DNA from: a bacterium
GTDB lineage: Bacteria; Patescibacteriota; Minisyncoccia; UBA6257; 2-01-FULL-56-20
Direction: 5' to 3'
Assembly: GCA_021801885.1 (NCBI GenBank)
Contig: JAKABL010000019.1
Location: 1,770-12,614 of the forward strand
DNA: 10,845 nucleotides
Of this stretch, positions 1 to 5,597 are shown one piece after another. The first letter of the stretch is position 1. Each line of letters begins with the position of its first letter. Below the pieces are notes generated by a model. It ran no database searches, was not told the DNA's origin, and saw only the letters and a list, made by a program, of their open reading frames with translations. The position numbers and the translations under genes are program-made.

Positions 1-1
1 G

Positions 2-82
2 GTCGGGAACGGCGCAGTGGGTCCGATCACCAAGCATGCGATGGCGCAGTTCGCCGCATTCACCCGTTCGGAGAATTGGTGA
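2..82 (+). CDS. C-terminal fragment of an unidentified protein, possibly ending in a peptidoglycan-binding repeat
   Basis: An open frame enters from the left edge and ends at TGA (80-82), giving only about 26 residues. The stretch GAVGPITKHAMAQF resembles the second half of a PG_binding_1 repeat (pattern GxxGPxTxxAxxxF), a small wall-binding module often found at the ends of secreted proteins of Gram-positive and candidate-phylum bacteria. The fragment is too short for a firm family call. Its start and main domains lie outside the window. No terminator with a T-run follows it before the next gene. Confidence 0.4.
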   Translation, partial: VGNGAVGPITKHAMAQFAAFTRSENW

Positions 83-155
83 CGGCGGCGCGCGGCGGGC
101 CAACGATCGCGCGGAGACGGGTAATAATTATAAAGGCGGGAAACGTATAGCTAGT

Positions 156-455
156 ATGGATGCACATACTATTATTAAGGAAATCACCGAAGGGAGGGCG
201 ACATTGATAGACGTGCGCACTGCGGAGGAGTGGGATACCGGGCACGCGGCGCACGCGGTCCATTTCCCTCTCGATCGCATCATGGCCGGGGAGATCCCGC
301 CGATGCCGGATGGGGGATCGGTCTATCTTTACTGCCGGTCGGGCGGCCGTTCCGATGTGGCGAAGATGATCCTCGTGCGGGCCGGTACATCCCGGATCGT
401 GAATCTCGGCGGACTGCACGATTGGGAGGCGATGGGTGGGACGGTGGAACGATAA
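156..455 (+). CDS. Single-domain rhodanese-like sulfurtransferase
   Basis: A 99-residue protein that is one complete rhodanese domain. It has the N-terminal LIDVRTAEEWDTGHAAHAVHFPLD block (about residues 17-40, motif DVRxxxE..xGHxxxAxxxP). The active-site loop is YCRSGGRS, with the catalytic Cys at about residue 60, followed by a C-terminal NLGGLHDWEAMGG block. The family carries sulfur as a Cys-persulfide; the acceptor here is unknown. I chose the ATG at 156 because homology starts there. An in-frame ATG at 36 would add 40 Arg-rich residues unlike the family and overlapping the upstream gene. There is no signal peptide, so it is likely cytoplasmic. The upstream gap (83-155) has AT-rich -10-like stretches (for example 129-134) but no convincing -35. 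It converges on ybaB. Confidence 0.85.
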   Translation: MDAHTIIKEITEGRATLIDVRTAEEWDTGHAAHAVHFPLDRIMAGEIPPMPDGGSVYLYCRSGGRSDVAKMILVRAGTSRIVNLGGLHDWEAMGGTVER

Positions 456-458
456 ACA

Positions 459-474
459 GCACCTGAAAGGGTGC
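459..474. terminator. Small hairpin between convergent rhodanese and ybaB genes
   Basis: GCACC (459-463) and GGTGC (470-474) can pair around a 6-nt loop just after the rhodanese stop codon, between two convergent genes. No T-run follows on either strand, so intrinsic termination is doubtful. Confidence 0.25.
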
Positions 475-502
475 GGTGTATGGTCCGAGGGCGCGACGTT
501 CG

Positions 503-763
503 TTAGAATCCCTTGAGCATCCCCGAGCCCATCATGGTCTTCGCGAGGCGTTTCTGGAGGGACTTGTTCGCGTCATTGATGCATTCTACGAGCGCGCGTT
601 CCGCCTCCGCCGGGGAGAGCGCGGGATTCAGCGTGATGCGCTCCACTTCGAGCGTGCCGTTCACCGTGACGGTGATGCCTTTCTTCTGGACCGTCTCGTG
701 TTCCTGCTTCATCGCATCCTGGATGCGCTTCATCTCCTGTATCTGTTTGAGTTGATCGAACAT
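503..763 (-). CDS. ybaB: YbaB/EbfC-family nucleoid-associated protein
   Basis: An 86-residue protein with the layout of the YbaB/EbfC family. There is an N-terminal helix rich in Gln, Lys and Met (about residues 1-27), then the central strand region GITVTVNGTLEVERITLNP (about 29-47), then a helical C-terminus with the AERALVECINDANKSLQKR segment. Family members are small dimers that bind DNA without strong sequence preference and coat the nucleoid. In many bacteria ybaB sits beside dnaX and recR. Here it lies 15 nt downstream of an NlpC/P60-like gene on the same strand, suggesting co-transcription. No Shine-Dalgarno precedes the ATG. At 86 residues it is shorter than the roughly 100-110 usual for the family, mostly at the C-terminus. 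Confidence 0.85.
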   Translation of the reverse strand: MFDQLKQIQEMKRIQDAMKQEHETVQKKGITVTVNGTLEVERITLNPALSPAEAERALVECINDANKSLQKRLAKTMMGSGMLKGF

Positions 764-778
764 GGTGATATGAGGTGA

Positions 779-1261
779 TTAGTGTGAAAGTTGGTTATGC
801 CAATACATCGCTTCTATTGTCCTGTGCGATGCACTGCCCTTTTTGCCGTAGGTCCAATGGTGGACGGCCGGGGCGCGCTTTTTCGAACTGTTGCTGATCG
901 CCTTTTGGTTGCCGATATAGAATCCTATGTGGCCGTGGGTCTCGCCGCTTTTTTTAAAGGTCTTTGCGCCCCATACGATCACGCAGCCTTTGCGGGGTCT
1001 TGTAATGCGCCGCCAGCCCACGTTCCGCATATCCTCGACAGTCCCTCTCACGGTGGTGTGCACTTCGGGAATGAGCTCCAGGAGCGAGAGGAGCGAGGAT
1101 ACGTAGACTGCGCAGGAAAGGTCGCCGTCGCGGAGCACATCCTCCTTTTTGCCGTTCACCTTATAATATGCGTTGCGGAACATGGCGGTGCCGACACTGT
1201 GCCGGACCATCGCCATATAGGTATCAAAGAGGAAAAAGGGAATGGATGTCGTGCGGGGCAT
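779..1261 (-). CDS. NlpC/P60-like (CHAP-like) cysteine peptidase/amidase, cytoplasmic
   Basis: A 160-residue protein. The segment DGDLSCAVYVSSLLSLL (about residues 46-60) resembles the nucleophile helix of NlpC/P60 enzymes, where the usual motif is DCSGFV; the candidate nucleophile is Cys50. About 55 residues later comes ETHGHIGFYIGNQKAISNSS, which matches the His-bearing strand of that fold. His111 is the candidate base and Asn123 a possible third polar residue. The intervening GCVIVWG is typical of the strand before the His. The family cleaves peptidoglycan stem peptides or other amide bonds, but this protein lacks a signal peptide and membrane segment, so its substrate may be intracellular. 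It begins a unit with ybaB and has its own promoter. Family assignment rests on motif order only; a papain-like transglutaminase/amidase relative is possible. Confidence 0.55.
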   Translation of the reverse strand: MPRTTSIPFFLFDTYMAMVRHSVGTAMFRNAYYKVNGKKEDVLRDGDLSCAVYVSSLLSLLELIPEVHTTVRGTVEDMRNVGWRRITRPRKGCVIVWGAKTFKKSGETHGHIGFYIGNQKAISNSSKKRAPAVHHWTYGKKGSASHRTIEAMYWHNQLSH

Positions 1262-1267
1262 ACGAGC

Positions 1268-1296
1268 AGTATCCGATATTTTACGGGTGAATGCAA
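1268..1296 (-). promoter_or_regulatory. Promoter of the NlpC-like gene/ybaB unit (leaderless type)
   Basis: On the minus strand, TTGCAT (1291-1296) and GATACT (1268-1273) are separated by 17 nt. Only 6 nt lie between the -10 box and the ATG, so the predicted transcript starts at or next to the start codon. No Shine-Dalgarno is present. Confidence 0.55.
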
Positions 1297-1328
1297 TCCT
1301 TTTTTATCCCTCGTCGTCCATTTAGGAA

Positions 1329-1357
1329 TTGAAAATCCTCGCCGATTCCCTTATAGT
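1329..1357 (+). promoter_or_regulatory. Promoter of tRNA-Met
   Basis: TTGAAA (1329-1334), a 17-nt spacer and TATAGT (1352-1357) form a near-consensus sigma-70 type promoter 27 nt upstream of the tRNA. The tRNA-Leu promoter on the other strand has the same two hexamers and the same spacing. Confidence 0.8.
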
Positions 1358-1384
1358 ATCTTTCGTATGCGCGGGTGGGCACAT

Positions 1385-1457
1385 GCCGACGTAGCTCAGG
1401 GGTTAGAGCAGGGCTTTCATAAGGCCAAGGTCGGAGGTTCGATTCCTCCCGTCGGCA
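1385..1457 (+). tRNA. tRNA-Met (CAU anticodon; tRNA-Ile2 not excluded)
   Basis: A full 73-nt cloverleaf can be drawn by hand. The acceptor stem GCCGACG/CGTCGGC is perfect. The D-arm is GCTC/GAGC, the anticodon loop TTCATAA with anticodon CAT, the variable loop AGGTC, and the T-arm GGAGG-TTCGATT-CCTCC. The discriminator base is A. The following bases are CCG, so the CCA end is not encoded. The first acceptor pair is G-C and the anticodon stem lacks three consecutive G-C pairs next to the loop, so this is not an initiator. CAU also occurs in the lysidine-modified tRNA-Ile2, and sequence alone does not settle which one this is. The outer anticodon-stem pair (27-43) is a G/A mismatch and the inner one (31-39) is T/G. 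Confidence 0.9.
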
Positions 1458-1477
1458 CCGTATGATACCATGGGGGC

Positions 1478-1978
1478 ATGGGCACAATATCCGTAAACGC
1501 ATCGGGGACGCTCGAGTGGCACGGCAGGTCTTACCGCTGCGCGGTGGGGAGGGGAGGCGTCGCGGCCAATAAGGAAGAAGGCGATGGCGTGACGCCGGCG
1601 GGAACGTTCGCGCTGCGGGAGGTGCGGTATCGGCCGGACAGGATCGAGGCGCTCTCCACCGCGCTTCCTTCGTCGCCGCTTTCGCCGAATGACGGCTGGT
1701 GCGACGATCCTGCCGACGCGGAGTATAATCGCCGCGTGACAGTGCCGTATGCGAAGAGCGCCGAATCCCTCTGGCGCGATGACCACCTCTACGATCTTAT
1801 CGTGGTGATCGGATACAATGACGATCCTCCCGTGTCGGGAAAAGGGAGCGCGATCTTCATGCACGTGGCGCGCGAAGGATATTCGCCGACGGCGGGCTGC
1901 ATCGCGCTTTCCAAGGACGATCTCCTTGCGATCGTCCGTTCGGTTGCCAAGGATACGACGATCGAAATTGTTCCTTGA
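1478..1978 (+). CDS. L,D-transpeptidase-like protein (YkuD superfamily, COG3786 type)
   Basis: A 166-residue protein. The catalytic motif of the YkuD fold is visible: His129 in SAIFMHVAREG, followed by the nucleophile Cys141 in YSPTAGCIALS (pattern H...(S/T)xGCxxL). Upstream, GDGVTPAGTFALREVRYR (about residues 35-52) and NDGWCDDPADAEYNRRV (about 71-87) are features I associate with the COG3786 subgroup. YkuD enzymes form 3-3 cross-links or attach proteins to peptidoglycan stem peptides outside the membrane. Here there is no signal peptide or anchor, so export, or a different cytosolic amide substrate, is unresolved. The gene starts 20 nt after tRNA-Met. A TATGAT (1461-1466) lies 11 nt before the ATG, so it may have its own start site or be read through from the tRNA. 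It faces tRNA-Leu convergently. Confidence 0.8.
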   Translation: MGTISVNASGTLEWHGRSYRCAVGRGGVAANKEEGDGVTPAGTFALREVRYRPDRIEALSTALPSSPLSPNDGWCDDPADAEYNRRVTVPYAKSAESLWRDDHLYDLIVVIGYNDDPPVSGKGSAIFMHVAREGYSPTAGCIALSKDDLLAIVRSVAKDTTIEIVP

Positions 1979-2000
1979 GGCTGCGATAGCAAGAGAGAGC

Positions 2001-2026
2001 AGCGCGAGCGCGCTTCGATGTTTTTT
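2001..2026 (+). terminator. Weak candidate terminator after the transpeptidase-like gene
   Basis: AGCGC and GCGCT (2001-2014) can form a short GC hairpin. Six T residues follow at 2021-2026, after a 6-nt gap. The stem is short and the T-run is displaced, so this is only a possibility. Confidence 0.3.
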
Positions 2027-2043
2027 GATGCGTTGAGCAAAGG

Positions 2044-2126
2044 TGCCCGAGGAGGGAGTCGAACCCTCACGACCTTGCGATCGGGGGATTTTGAGTCCCC
2101 TGCGTCTGCCATTCCGCCACCCGGGC
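2044..2126 (-). tRNA. tRNA-Leu (CAA anticodon)
   Basis: An 83-nt class II tRNA read on the minus strand. The acceptor stem is GCCCGGG/CTCGGGC (one G-T pair). The D-arm holds GCG/CGC. The anticodon stem is GGGGA/TCCCC with loop CTCAAAA (anticodon CAA, reads UUG). The long variable arm is a 5-bp stem, CGATC/GGTCG, closed by a GCAA tetraloop. The T-arm is GAGGG-TTCGACT-CCCTC and the discriminator is A. The next bases are CCT, so CCA is not encoded and must be added after transcription. The long variable arm plus the CAA anticodon make the identity secure. Confidence 0.95.
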
Positions 2127-2141
2127 CTGAAATGCAGATTT

Positions 2142-2170
2142 ACTATACGGAAAAGAACGCTTTTTTTCAA
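2142..2170 (-). promoter_or_regulatory. Promoter of tRNA-Leu
   Basis: On the minus strand, TTGAAA (2165-2170), a 17-nt spacer and TATAGT (2142-2147) lie 15 nt upstream of the tRNA 5' end. The hexamers and spacing are identical to the tRNA-Met promoter. The -35 box is one base away from the -35 box of the divergent P-loop/CYTH gene. Confidence 0.8.
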
Positions 2171-2171
2171 A

Positions 2172-2201
2172 TTGCGTTTTAGCGGGCGCATACTCTATAG
2201 T
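2172..2201 (+). promoter_or_regulatory. Promoter of the P-loop/CYTH gene
   Basis: TTGCGT (2172-2177), an 18-nt spacer and TATAGT (2196-2201). The predicted start near 2208 leaves a leader of roughly 43 nt carrying a Shine-Dalgarno (AAGGGAG, 2237-2243) 7 nt before the ATG. This contrasts with the leaderless genes nearby. Confidence 0.6.
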
Positions 2202-2250
2202 GATGGCAGAAGGAGCATTACCAATTGAGCATTAAGAAGGGAGAAGCACT

Positions 2251-3399
2251 ATGGCGCGCATAGTAGTGGTGGGGCTTACGGGAGGACCGTGTTCCGGAAA
2301 GAGCACGGCGCTCAGCGTGATCTCCGAGAAGATACCCGCCATGACGGGGTGGCAGGTATTCACGCTCAAGGAGGCGGCGACGCACCTCATGGAGCAGGGA
2401 ATGCCGCTCAAAGAAGCCCTGAGGGCTTCCAAAATGGAGGAGGTCTGGGTGCACCAACGCGGCATCATCCAATGGACCTGCTGCAATCTCAATGTCATGC
2501 GCGAATCGGCGCGCGTGACCGGACGCAATACCCTTATCGCGATGGATCGCCCGACGCGCGACGGATGGGTCTATCAGGATCCTCCTTTCCGCGACGAGCA
2601 CTATGCGCATCTTCTTCGGGATGCGGGATATACTCAGGAGGATGCGTTCAAGGAATGCGATGCGATCATTAAACTGACCACCGCGGCCTATGGCGCCGAA
2701 GCCTATTACACCTGCGCCAACAACCATGCGCGCGATGAATCCTTGGAAGAGGCGCGCGCGCTCGACGATCTCATCGAACGTGCGTACCTTGGCTGGGGAC
2801 ATTTCCGCACGGTCGGCAATGCGACGGGGTTCCAGGAGAAGATAGGGAATGTGATCCGGGAGATCTGCGGCGTAGTGGGCGTGCCGCAGCCGCTCGAGAT
2901 AGAGAAGAAATATCTCTTGGCGCGCATGCCCGATCTGGATGCGTTTCCGGTGCCCTATCAAAAGATCCACATCGAGCAGACCTATCTTCTTCCGGAAGAA
3001 GGAGAGGAGGAGGTTCGCGTGCGGCGGCGTTCTTTCGACGGCAATTCCTGGGTCTATTATCTCACCCGAAAATCCATGATGACCCCGTCCGGAGTACGCA
3101 CCGAAACGGAGCGGCTTCTCGATTGGAAGGAATACTATCATCTGCTGCGGCGCCGCGATCCGGCGGCAGGGACCATCCGAAAATTTCGGTACTGCTTCCT
3201 TTGGGAAGGCCAGTATTTCGAATTGGATGCGTTCAACGGCGTCGCGGAAGGTCCGCTCATGGAGATCGAACTTACCGATGCGGCACGCAGCGTCGTGCTT
3301 CCTCCGTTCGTGCCGGTGCGGGATGAGGTGACCGGCCGTGCCTACTACAGCAATCGGGAAATCGCCCTTCGGCACCCCGACGCTGCGACCGCGCGCTAG
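2251..3399 (+). CDS. P-loop NTPase (AAA_28/NadR-kinase-like) fused to a CYTH domain, Ttd14-like
   Basis: A 382-residue two-domain protein. Residues 1 to about 205 form a P-loop NTPase with Walker A GGPCSGKST (11-19), a hydrophobic strand ending in an Asp (TLIAMD, Asp99) and several conserved Arg/Asp residues; this resembles the AAA_28 / NadR kinase group. Residues about 213-370 form a CYTH-type triphosphate tunnel domain. It opens with the hallmark ExExK (E216, E218, K220), followed by basic strand residues RVRRR (256-260), TRK (272-274), ETER (285-288) and an acidic EIEL (338-341). CYTH enzymes handle triphosphorylated substrates with metal ions. The same two-domain order is known from the eukaryotic GTP-binding protein Ttd14. 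The substrate here is unknown. The gene has its own promoter, a Shine-Dalgarno and a strong terminator, so it is a single-gene unit. Confidence 0.8.
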   Translation: MARIVVVGLTGGPCSGKSTALSVISEKIPAMTGWQVFTLKEAATHLMEQGMPLKEALRASKMEEVWVHQRGIIQWTCCNLNVMRESARVTGRNTLIAMDRPTRDGWVYQDPPFRDEHYAHLLRDAGYTQEDAFKECDAIIKLTTAAYGAEAYYTCANNHARDESLEEARALDDLIERAYLGWGHFRTVGNATGFQEKIGNVIREICGVVGVPQPLEIEKKYLLARMPDLDAFPVPYQKIHIEQTYLLPEEGEEEVRVRRRSFDGNSWVYYLTRKSMMTPSGVRTETERLLDWKEYYHLLRRRDPAAGTIRKFRYCFLWEGQYFELDAFNGVAEGPLMEIELTDAARSVVLPPFVPVRDEVTGRAYYSNREIALRHPDAATAR

Positions 3400-3416
3400 C
3401 GAAGGAAGATCGTTCA

Positions 3417-3454
3417 GGCCGTGCAATGTATTTGCGTTGCGCGGCCTTTTTATT
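3417..3454 (+). terminator. Rho-independent terminator of the P-loop/CYTH gene
   Basis: A 10-bp stem, GGCCGTGCAA (3417-3426) with TTGCGCGGCC (3437-3446), contains one G-T pair and closes a 10-nt loop. TTTTTATT follows at 3447-3454. The end of the T-run overlaps the -35 box of parA. Confidence 0.9.
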
Positions 3455-3481
3455 GTGAAAAGCGCGCACGTGCCGTAAAAT
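3453..3481 (+). promoter_or_regulatory. parA promoter (leaderless type)
   Basis: TTGTGA (3453-3458), a 17-nt spacer and TAAAAT (3476-3481). Only 8 nt separate the -10 box from the parA ATG, so the mRNA probably has no or almost no leader. An 8-bp palindrome GCACGTGC (3466-3473) sits in the spacer and could be an operator. Confidence 0.65.
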
Positions 3482-3489
3482 AAGGGTAT

Positions 3490-4311
3490 ATGGCACGCGT
3501 TATCGCGATCTGCAATCAAAAGGGCGGCGTCGGCAAGACGACGACCGCGGTCAATCTCGGCTCATATCTCGCCGCGCAGGGGAAGCGGGTGCTTTTGATC
3601 GATTTCGATCCGCAGGCGAATGCGAGCTCGGCGCTCGGACATTTGCAGGTGCCGGATGGACTCTCGATCTACCACGGCATCGTGGGCGCCGCGGAAGCGT
3701 CGCAGCTCATTCGTCCGAGCATGATCTATAATTTCCATTTCATTCCCGGATCGCCGCATCTCGCCGGGGCGCTCGTGGAGCTCGTGGACATGCCGAACCG
3801 CGAGTATTACCTTCGCACGTTCATCAACCGCGTGCGGCACGAGTACGATTACATCCTCATCGATCTTCCGCCGTCGCTTTCGCTCCTCACGGTGAACGGG
3901 ATGATCGCGGCCGACGAGATCCTCATTCCCGTGCAGACGGAATACTATTCGCTCGAGGGCATCGGCCAGCTTCTCGAGACGATCGATCTCATCCGCACGA
4001 ACATGCAGCATCCGCTCCGGATCACGGGTGCGGTGATCACGATGTACGACAAGCGGGAGCATCTTTCGCGGGAGGTGTCGAAGAACATCCGGCGGCATTT
4101 CCCGCACCACGTCTTCGAGGTCGAGGTGCCGCGCGCGATCGCGCTCGCCGAGGCGCCGAGCTTTTCGAAGCCGATCATCCTGTACCGCCCCGACTCGCCG
4201 GGCGCGCTTGCCTACGAGGCGCTCGCAAAGGAGATCATCGCCCAGGAGCCTTCCCTCGATCCCGCCCGTGAGGCGTTCGCGAGCCAGGATTTCGGGAATT
4301 TCAACATTTGA
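3490..4311 (+). CDS. parA: ParA/Soj chromosome-partitioning ATPase
   Basis: A 273-residue member of the ParA/MinD deviant Walker A ATPases. KGGVGKTT (11-18) carries the signature first Lys, LLIDFDPQANAS (35-46) is the A' motif, and YILIDLPP (121-128) is Walker B with Asp125. The protein starts directly at the first strand, with no N-terminal DNA-binding extension, as in chromosomal Soj (ParA type Ib). Known role: ATP-bound dimers bind nucleoid DNA, and ParB stimulates hydrolysis to move the origin region. The last 25 or so residues form a charged tail beyond the usual fold. It is followed after 46 nt by parB, almost certainly co-transcribed. The start is fixed by the conserved N-terminus and the -10 box at 3476. 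Confidence 0.95.
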   Translation: MARVIAICNQKGGVGKTTTAVNLGSYLAAQGKRVLLIDFDPQANASSALGHLQVPDGLSIYHGIVGAAEASQLIRPSMIYNFHFIPGSPHLAGALVELVDMPNREYYLRTFINRVRHEYDYILIDLPPSLSLLTVNGMIAADEILIPVQTEYYSLEGIGQLLETIDLIRTNMQHPLRITGAVITMYDKREHLSREVSKNIRRHFPHHVFEVEVPRAIALAEAPSFSKPIILYRPDSPGALAYEALAKEIIAQEPSLDPAREAFASQDFGNFNI

Positions 4312-4357
4312 CGATCCACGGTAGGATTAAAGAAAGTATCCACCCACATTCACCTTC

Positions 4358-5530
4358 ATGCTCGGCAAAGGATTGGAATCATTGATACCGAAGAACGGCG
4401 GCCAGGGGGAAGGCCAGGGCCCTTCTGATGCCCCGCGCGAGCCCCAGCCCCAGCCCCAGCCCCAGCCCCAGCCCTACTCTCAGTCCCGGCCTCCCCTCGA
4501 GAAGCGTGCGGCTGCGCCCCAATCTTCGCATCCTGCGCCGCAGGCATCCTCGCCGCAGGGCGCGCGTCCACAGCCGTCCCATCCGTTGATCCCCAAAAAG
4601 GAACCCGCGCCGGGCGCGCACCCGACGCCGCCGCAGTCGATCTTCCAGATCGAGCTCGAGCGCATCGTGCCGAATCCCGACCAGCCGCGCCGCACGTTCG
4701 ATCAGGAGGGGATCCGCGACCTCGCGAATTCCATCCGTGAATTCGGCATGCTGCAGCCCATCGTGGTCTCTCAGATAAAGAAGGAGGTCGTGAACGGGAT
4801 CGAGGTCGAATATCAGATCATTGCGGGGGAGCGCCGCTATATGGCGGCGAAGATGCTCGGCCTTGCGCGCGTGCCCGCGATCGTGCGGAACGTGAGCCTT
4901 GAACGGGAGAAGCTCGAACTTGGCGTGATCGAAAACATCCAGCGCGAGAACCTCAATCCGATCGAGATGGCGCGTGCCTTTCAGCGCCTTCAGGAGGAAT
5001 TCCGCATGACCCAGCGCGAAATCGCGGCGAAGCTCGGCAAGTCCCGCGAAGTGGTGGCGAACACCGTGCGCCTGCTCGATCTTCCCGAGGACATCCAGCG
5101 GGCCGTGGAGAACGGTACGGTGAGCGAGAGCAATGCGCGCATGCTCCTTGCGCTCGATGATGCCGGAATCCAGCGACGCCTCCTTCAGGAGATCATCGAT
5201 GATAAATTGACCACGCGCGACGTGCGCGAGCGGATCCAGCGCTATACGTTCCTTGGCCGCAAGGAGGGGGATACGTCCGGAGATAACGCCCGTTTTGGCA
5301 TCGTGCCCGGCATGGGCAGCGGCGTGCCCCCGGCGCCCCGGCGCGGGCGACCGCCCCTGAAGCCGGTCATTCTGCCGCCGGAGGTGCGCATGCTGCGCGA
5401 TGAACTTTCGACGGAGCTCGGGGCGCCCATTGAGATCCAGAAGAACGCCAACAACGGCAGGATCAGCATCGCGTTCTTCTCCGAAGAGGAGCTCGAGAAC
5501 ATTCTGCGGCGACTTGGCAGGAAGGACTGA
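4358..5530 (+). CDS. parB: ParB/Spo0J chromosome-partitioning CTPase and parS-binding protein
   Basis: A 390-residue protein, longer than typical chromosomal ParB (about 280-300). The N-terminal MLGKGLESLIPK is the short ParA-stimulating peptide seen in Spo0J. Residues about 14-93 are a Pro/Gln/Ser-rich, probably disordered linker containing five PQ repeats. The CTP-binding N-domain starts near 97, with PNPDQPRRTFD (105-115), GERRYMAAKMLG (157-168) and ENIQRENLNPIEMA (192-205). The parS-binding helix-turn-helix is around 217-240 (TQREIAAKLGKSREVV). Residues 327-336 hold an AT-hook-like PRRGRPPLKP in the second linker. The C-terminal dimerisation region covers about 340-390. No Shine-Dalgarno precedes the ATG; it relies on parA transcription or on a weak site. 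No consensus parS was found in the window. Confidence 0.95.
   Translation: MLGKGLESLIPKNGGQGEGQGPSDAPREPQPQPQPQPQPYSQSRPPLEKRAAAPQSSHPAPQASSPQGARPQPSHPLIPKKEPAPGAHPTPPQSIFQIELERIVPNPDQPRRTFDQEGIRDLANSIREFGMLQPIVVSQIKKEVVNGIEVEYQIIAGERRYMAAKMLGLARVPAIVRNVSLEREKLELGVIENIQRENLNPIEMARAFQRLQEEFRMTQREIAAKLGKSREVVANTVRLLDLPEDIQRAVENGTVSESNARMLLALDDAGIQRRLLQEIIDDKLTTRDVRERIQRYTFLGRKEGDTSGDNARFGIVPGMGSGVPPAPRRGRPPLKPVILPPEVRMLRDELSTELGAPIEIQKNANNGRISIAFFSEEELENILRRLGRKD
4442..4471 (+). repeat. In-frame hexanucleotide tandem repeat (CCCCAG)x5 in parB
   Basis: Five perfect CCCCAG units encode a (Pro-Gln)5 tract in the N-terminal linker of ParB. The unit is a multiple of three, so slippage would change linker length without shifting the frame. 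Confidence 0.9.
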
Positions 5531-5555
5531 GAGAATCGTCGGGGATCGGTACGAA

Positions 5556-5584
5556 TTGAAAAGAAGGTATATCCCCACTATCAT
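5556..5584 (+). promoter_or_regulatory. Promoter of rel
   Basis: TTGAAA (5556-5561), a 17-nt spacer and TATCAT (5579-5584) lie in the parB-rel gap. The predicted start is about 7 nt before the ATG at 5598. The -35 box is the same as in both tRNA promoters. rel may also be read from parAB. Confidence 0.65.
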
Positions 5585-5597
5585 TGAGGATATTCCC

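Noticed and set aside
1403..2191. Minus-strand open frame spanning two tRNA genes and the transpeptidase-like gene
   Set aside because: It overlaps both tRNAs and a gene with clear catalytic motifs, and its translation has no family resemblance.
2203..2235. Ten-codon upstream ORF in the leader of the P-loop/CYTH gene
   Set aside because: Its ATG is 1 nt after the -10 box and so lies upstream of the predicted transcription start.
3466..3473. parS site
   Set aside because: Only the central CACGTG matches. The outer TGTT/AACA arms are missing, and no other candidate was seen in the window.
2218..3519. Long antisense open frame (433 codons) opposite the P-loop/CYTH gene
   Set aside because: It is a by-product of high GC content and codon bias. 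The composition is Arg/His-rich with no recognisable motif, and it crosses the terminator and the parA promoter.
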